The notes beneath the pieces are model-generated. The model was not told the DNA's origin. It saw only the letters and a program-made list of their open reading frames with translations, and ran no database searches. A DNA stretch of 64,000 bases from NCBI GenBank assembly GCA_000231825.2, contig JH720359.1, positions 273,676 to 337,675 on the forward strand, written 5' to 3'. The DNA comes from Tetrahymena elliotti 4EA. Taxonomy: Eukaryota; Ciliophora; Oligohymenophorea; Hymenostomatida; Tetrahymenidae. The translations under genes and the position numbers were made by a program. Shown here in pieces: positions 62,049 through 64,000 of this stretch. Positions within the stretch are counted from its first letter, which is position 1. Every line of letters begins with the position of its first letter.

Positions 62049-63654
62049 ATGGAGGTAGAAAAACCTGTGATCATCTAAGAAGATTAGACAGAATCAAACT
62101 TTCATATTTCACCAGTTTGGTAGCTTTTTAAAACAATTGAAACTGTGGATATGAATGCACAGTCTGTAAAAAGAAACTTACTCATATGAATCAACCTCCT
62201 CAAAAAGATTTCACTTAGAGAAAAAACATTTTAGTGAGTATTCTAAGCTGCTTAATGACAACAAATCTGAATAACAATTGTAGCTTACTAAGGATTTTAA
62301 TTTTAAGTAACTTTCCAAATGAAGAGATATCAAATGCTATTCTCGAATTTATTGTGATCGACTCTAGACCCTATAATACTGTTAATGGAAAGGGATTTTA
62401 GAAACTAATTAAACTTCTTTGCCCTTCTTATGAAATACCCAGCCGTTAAACTTTCTCAGATCAAATTAATTTTAGAAAAATATCATTAATACAAATCTAA
62501 ATTAATCGCTAATATTGTTGAGGATAAATCTTAATCAATTAATATAACAACGGATTATTGGTCTTCTTTGTCTAGCAAATCGTTTTTGACAGTAAATATT
62601 CATTATTTAAATGATAATTTTGAGATACAAAAATATGTGTTAGATACAGTAGAGGTTTAAGAGCAGCACACAAGCAACATCACTGCTAAAAAAAATCCTT
62701 GAATAAATAGAGGAGTATGGGTTACTCAGTGAAAATAATTCATTGATTAATAAAGAACTTTTTCCTTATTTAAATGCAACATCTGATAAAGGGAGTAATA
62801 TGGTGAAAGCCTTTAACTCGCACTTAAAGTTAACAAATATACTCTGTTTTGCCCATTTTTTAAATAATCTCTTAAATACAATAAATAAATCTAACTCGGT
62901 TACATAAAATTTAATAACAAAATGTAGAGATTATGTCAAAAAATTTAGATAATGGACTAGACTAACCTACCTTCTTTAAGAACACGCTTCAAAAATTAAT
63001 TTAAAAGCTAAGAAACTTAAAACTTATTTACCAACTAGATGAAATTCATATTACATTATGATAGATTCCTTCTTATATTTGCATCCATCAATTAAATAGC
63101 TTGAAGATGATGGAATAATAACCATTGAAGATAAAATTACTGAATCTGAATTACAGTCTCTAAAAGATTTGAGTGTTTTTCTTCTCCCATTTTACAACAT
63201 GACTCAAATCATGCAAAATAGCAAAGCAATTATATGCTCTTTGATTTTACCCTTATATTACAATATTTATCATAACATTTTAAAATCAAATTAACCTACC
63301 CAAAATAAAGTTATTACAGAATTTTAACAATTTTTAAAACTTAAATTTGAAAAAAAGTTAACTTCATATCGTTATCCTGAAGAAAGTACTAAAAAAATTT
63401 TATTATTCTGCAACTTTCTTGATACCAAATTTAAGCAATTATATTTTGCCACCAATGAAGAAATTCAACAAACCCATGAAGCAATTAGATAAATATTTTG
63501 TGAATTAAAAGCTCATTAACAAGATCATAAATAGTAAAATGTTATGATTGCTCCAGGCAAAGAGAGCAAAAATAAGAATTAAAGTGAAAAAACATAATAA
63601 AAACAACAGTTTTCAATTAGATTGATAGCAAAGATAAAAAGAAATCTAAATTGA
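62049..63654 (+). pseudogene. Decayed hAT-family (BED finger) transposase
   Basis: The order of motifs is that of ZBED-type hAT transposases. BED finger: FHISPVWQLFKTIE then, in another frame, CGYECTVCKKKLTHM. Then FIVIDSRPYNTVNGKGFQKL and PSRQTFSDQI; catalytic-region ITTDYWSSLSSKSFLTVNIH; NATSDKGSNMVKAF; CFAHFLNNLL; and the LPTR-x-NSYY site. It is broken: frame changes near 62140, near 62470 and at the A8 run 62688-62695, and a TGA (63040-63042) stands where the family has Trp in the PTRWNS motif. TAA/TAG are read as Gln throughout, so it decayed in, or was adapted to, a ciliate code. The C-terminal hAT dimerisation domain is missing; the frame ends in a Gln/Lys-rich tail at 63654. No convincing terminal inverted repeats or target-site duplication were found. 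Confidence 0.8.
62049..63654 (+). mobile_element. hAT transposon remnant
   Basis: Boundaries are those of the recognisable transposase only, because the ends of the element were not identified. A short match between AAGGTTAACC (61680-61689) and the reverse complement of GGTGATTAACCTT (63693-63705) flanks the gene but is too weak to define termini. Confidence 0.55.
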
Positions 63655-64000
63655 AAAATATGTGAATTATTTATATTTATTCAGATTTGTTTGGTGATTA
63701 ACCTTAATTATTTGATTAATTTTTTAAAAAAAAATTTTTTTTATTTATTCGGATATTTACTTCATAATTTTTTATTATTCATATTTAGTCTAAAATTCAT
63801 TAAAAATTAATCAGACATAAATTTTTTATTCATGAACATATTGATTTTAAATAAATATCTAGAAATTAATTAATTTAACTTAACAAAATAAACAAATAAA
63901 TTAGTTTTATTAAATAATATATTTAATTTAGTAAAATAAATTATAGAATTTGAATATTATGTTTGTTGCTTAATTTAATAAAATAAATATAAATAATTTA
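63655..64000. other. AT-rich flank of transposase relic
   Basis: About 350 bp of very AT-rich DNA to the window edge. Repeated TTTATTCAGAT, TTATTCGGATA and AATCAGACAT-like motifs occur, which might be subterminal repeats of the element. No gene recognised. Confidence 0.4.

Noticed and set aside
61680..63705. Candidate terminal inverted repeat of the hAT relic (AAGGTTAACC and GGTGATTAACCTT)
   Set aside because: Only about 9 matching bases, too close to the stop codon on the right, and no target-site duplication seen.
1..64000. tRNA, rRNA, CRISPR arrays, bacterial operons or ribosome binding sites
   Set aside because: No cloverleaf with T-loop consensus, no rRNA signature and no spaced repeats were seen; genes with introns and the ciliate code exclude a prokaryotic reading.

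Overview
The window reads as ciliate nuclear DNA of the Tetrahymena type. Base composition is roughly three-quarters or more A+T. TAA and TAG occur in frame throughout conserved protein domains where glutamine fits, and TGA is the only stop that ends genes. Introns are short AT-rich GT...AG segments, mostly 35-80 bp with a few of 200-650 bp, longer than the tiny introns of Paramecium. Under the standard code the genes break into fragments, so all genes here were read with TAA/TAG = Gln and TGA = stop, and spliced by eye.

Layout, left to right: an ABCC-type ABC transporter (-, 3' part outside the window); an acidic low-complexity gene with an unresolved 3' end (+); a PMCA-type Ca2+-ATPase (+, ten exons); an Asn/Ser-rich low-complexity protein (-); a THO complex subunit 1 (THOC1/HPR1) homologue (-); a very long Sfi1-like centrin-binding protein (+); a TPR-acidic-LRR protein resembling Tonsoku/TONSL (-), with an E2F-like site upstream; a coiled-coil protein of about 1,760 residues (-); an ASNSD1-type asparagine synthetase-domain protein (-); a protein with two tandem helix-turn-helix-like segments (-); an UNC-93-like MFS protein (-); an F-box/LRR protein (+); a CCCH zinc-finger plus ankyrin protein (+); a large multidomain protein with LamG-like, CxxC/Rdx-like and three CHORD-type zinc modules (+); a Gln/Asn-rich single-exon gene (+); and a decayed hAT-family transposase (+). 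Intergenic DNA is extremely AT-rich and mostly featureless. The last 6 kb is gene-poor and carries the transposon relic.

The genes do not form an operon or an obvious pathway. They cover ion and solute transport, mRNA export (THOC1), centriole or basal-body structure (Sfi1-like, coiled coil), replication-linked repair (Tonsoku-like) and ubiquitin targeting (F-box). The best candidates for something undescribed are the LamG-Rdx-CHORD protein and, less strongly, the tandem-HTH protein and the CCCH-ankyrin fusion. All calls come from reading motifs and frames. No database search was run and exon borders are predictions.
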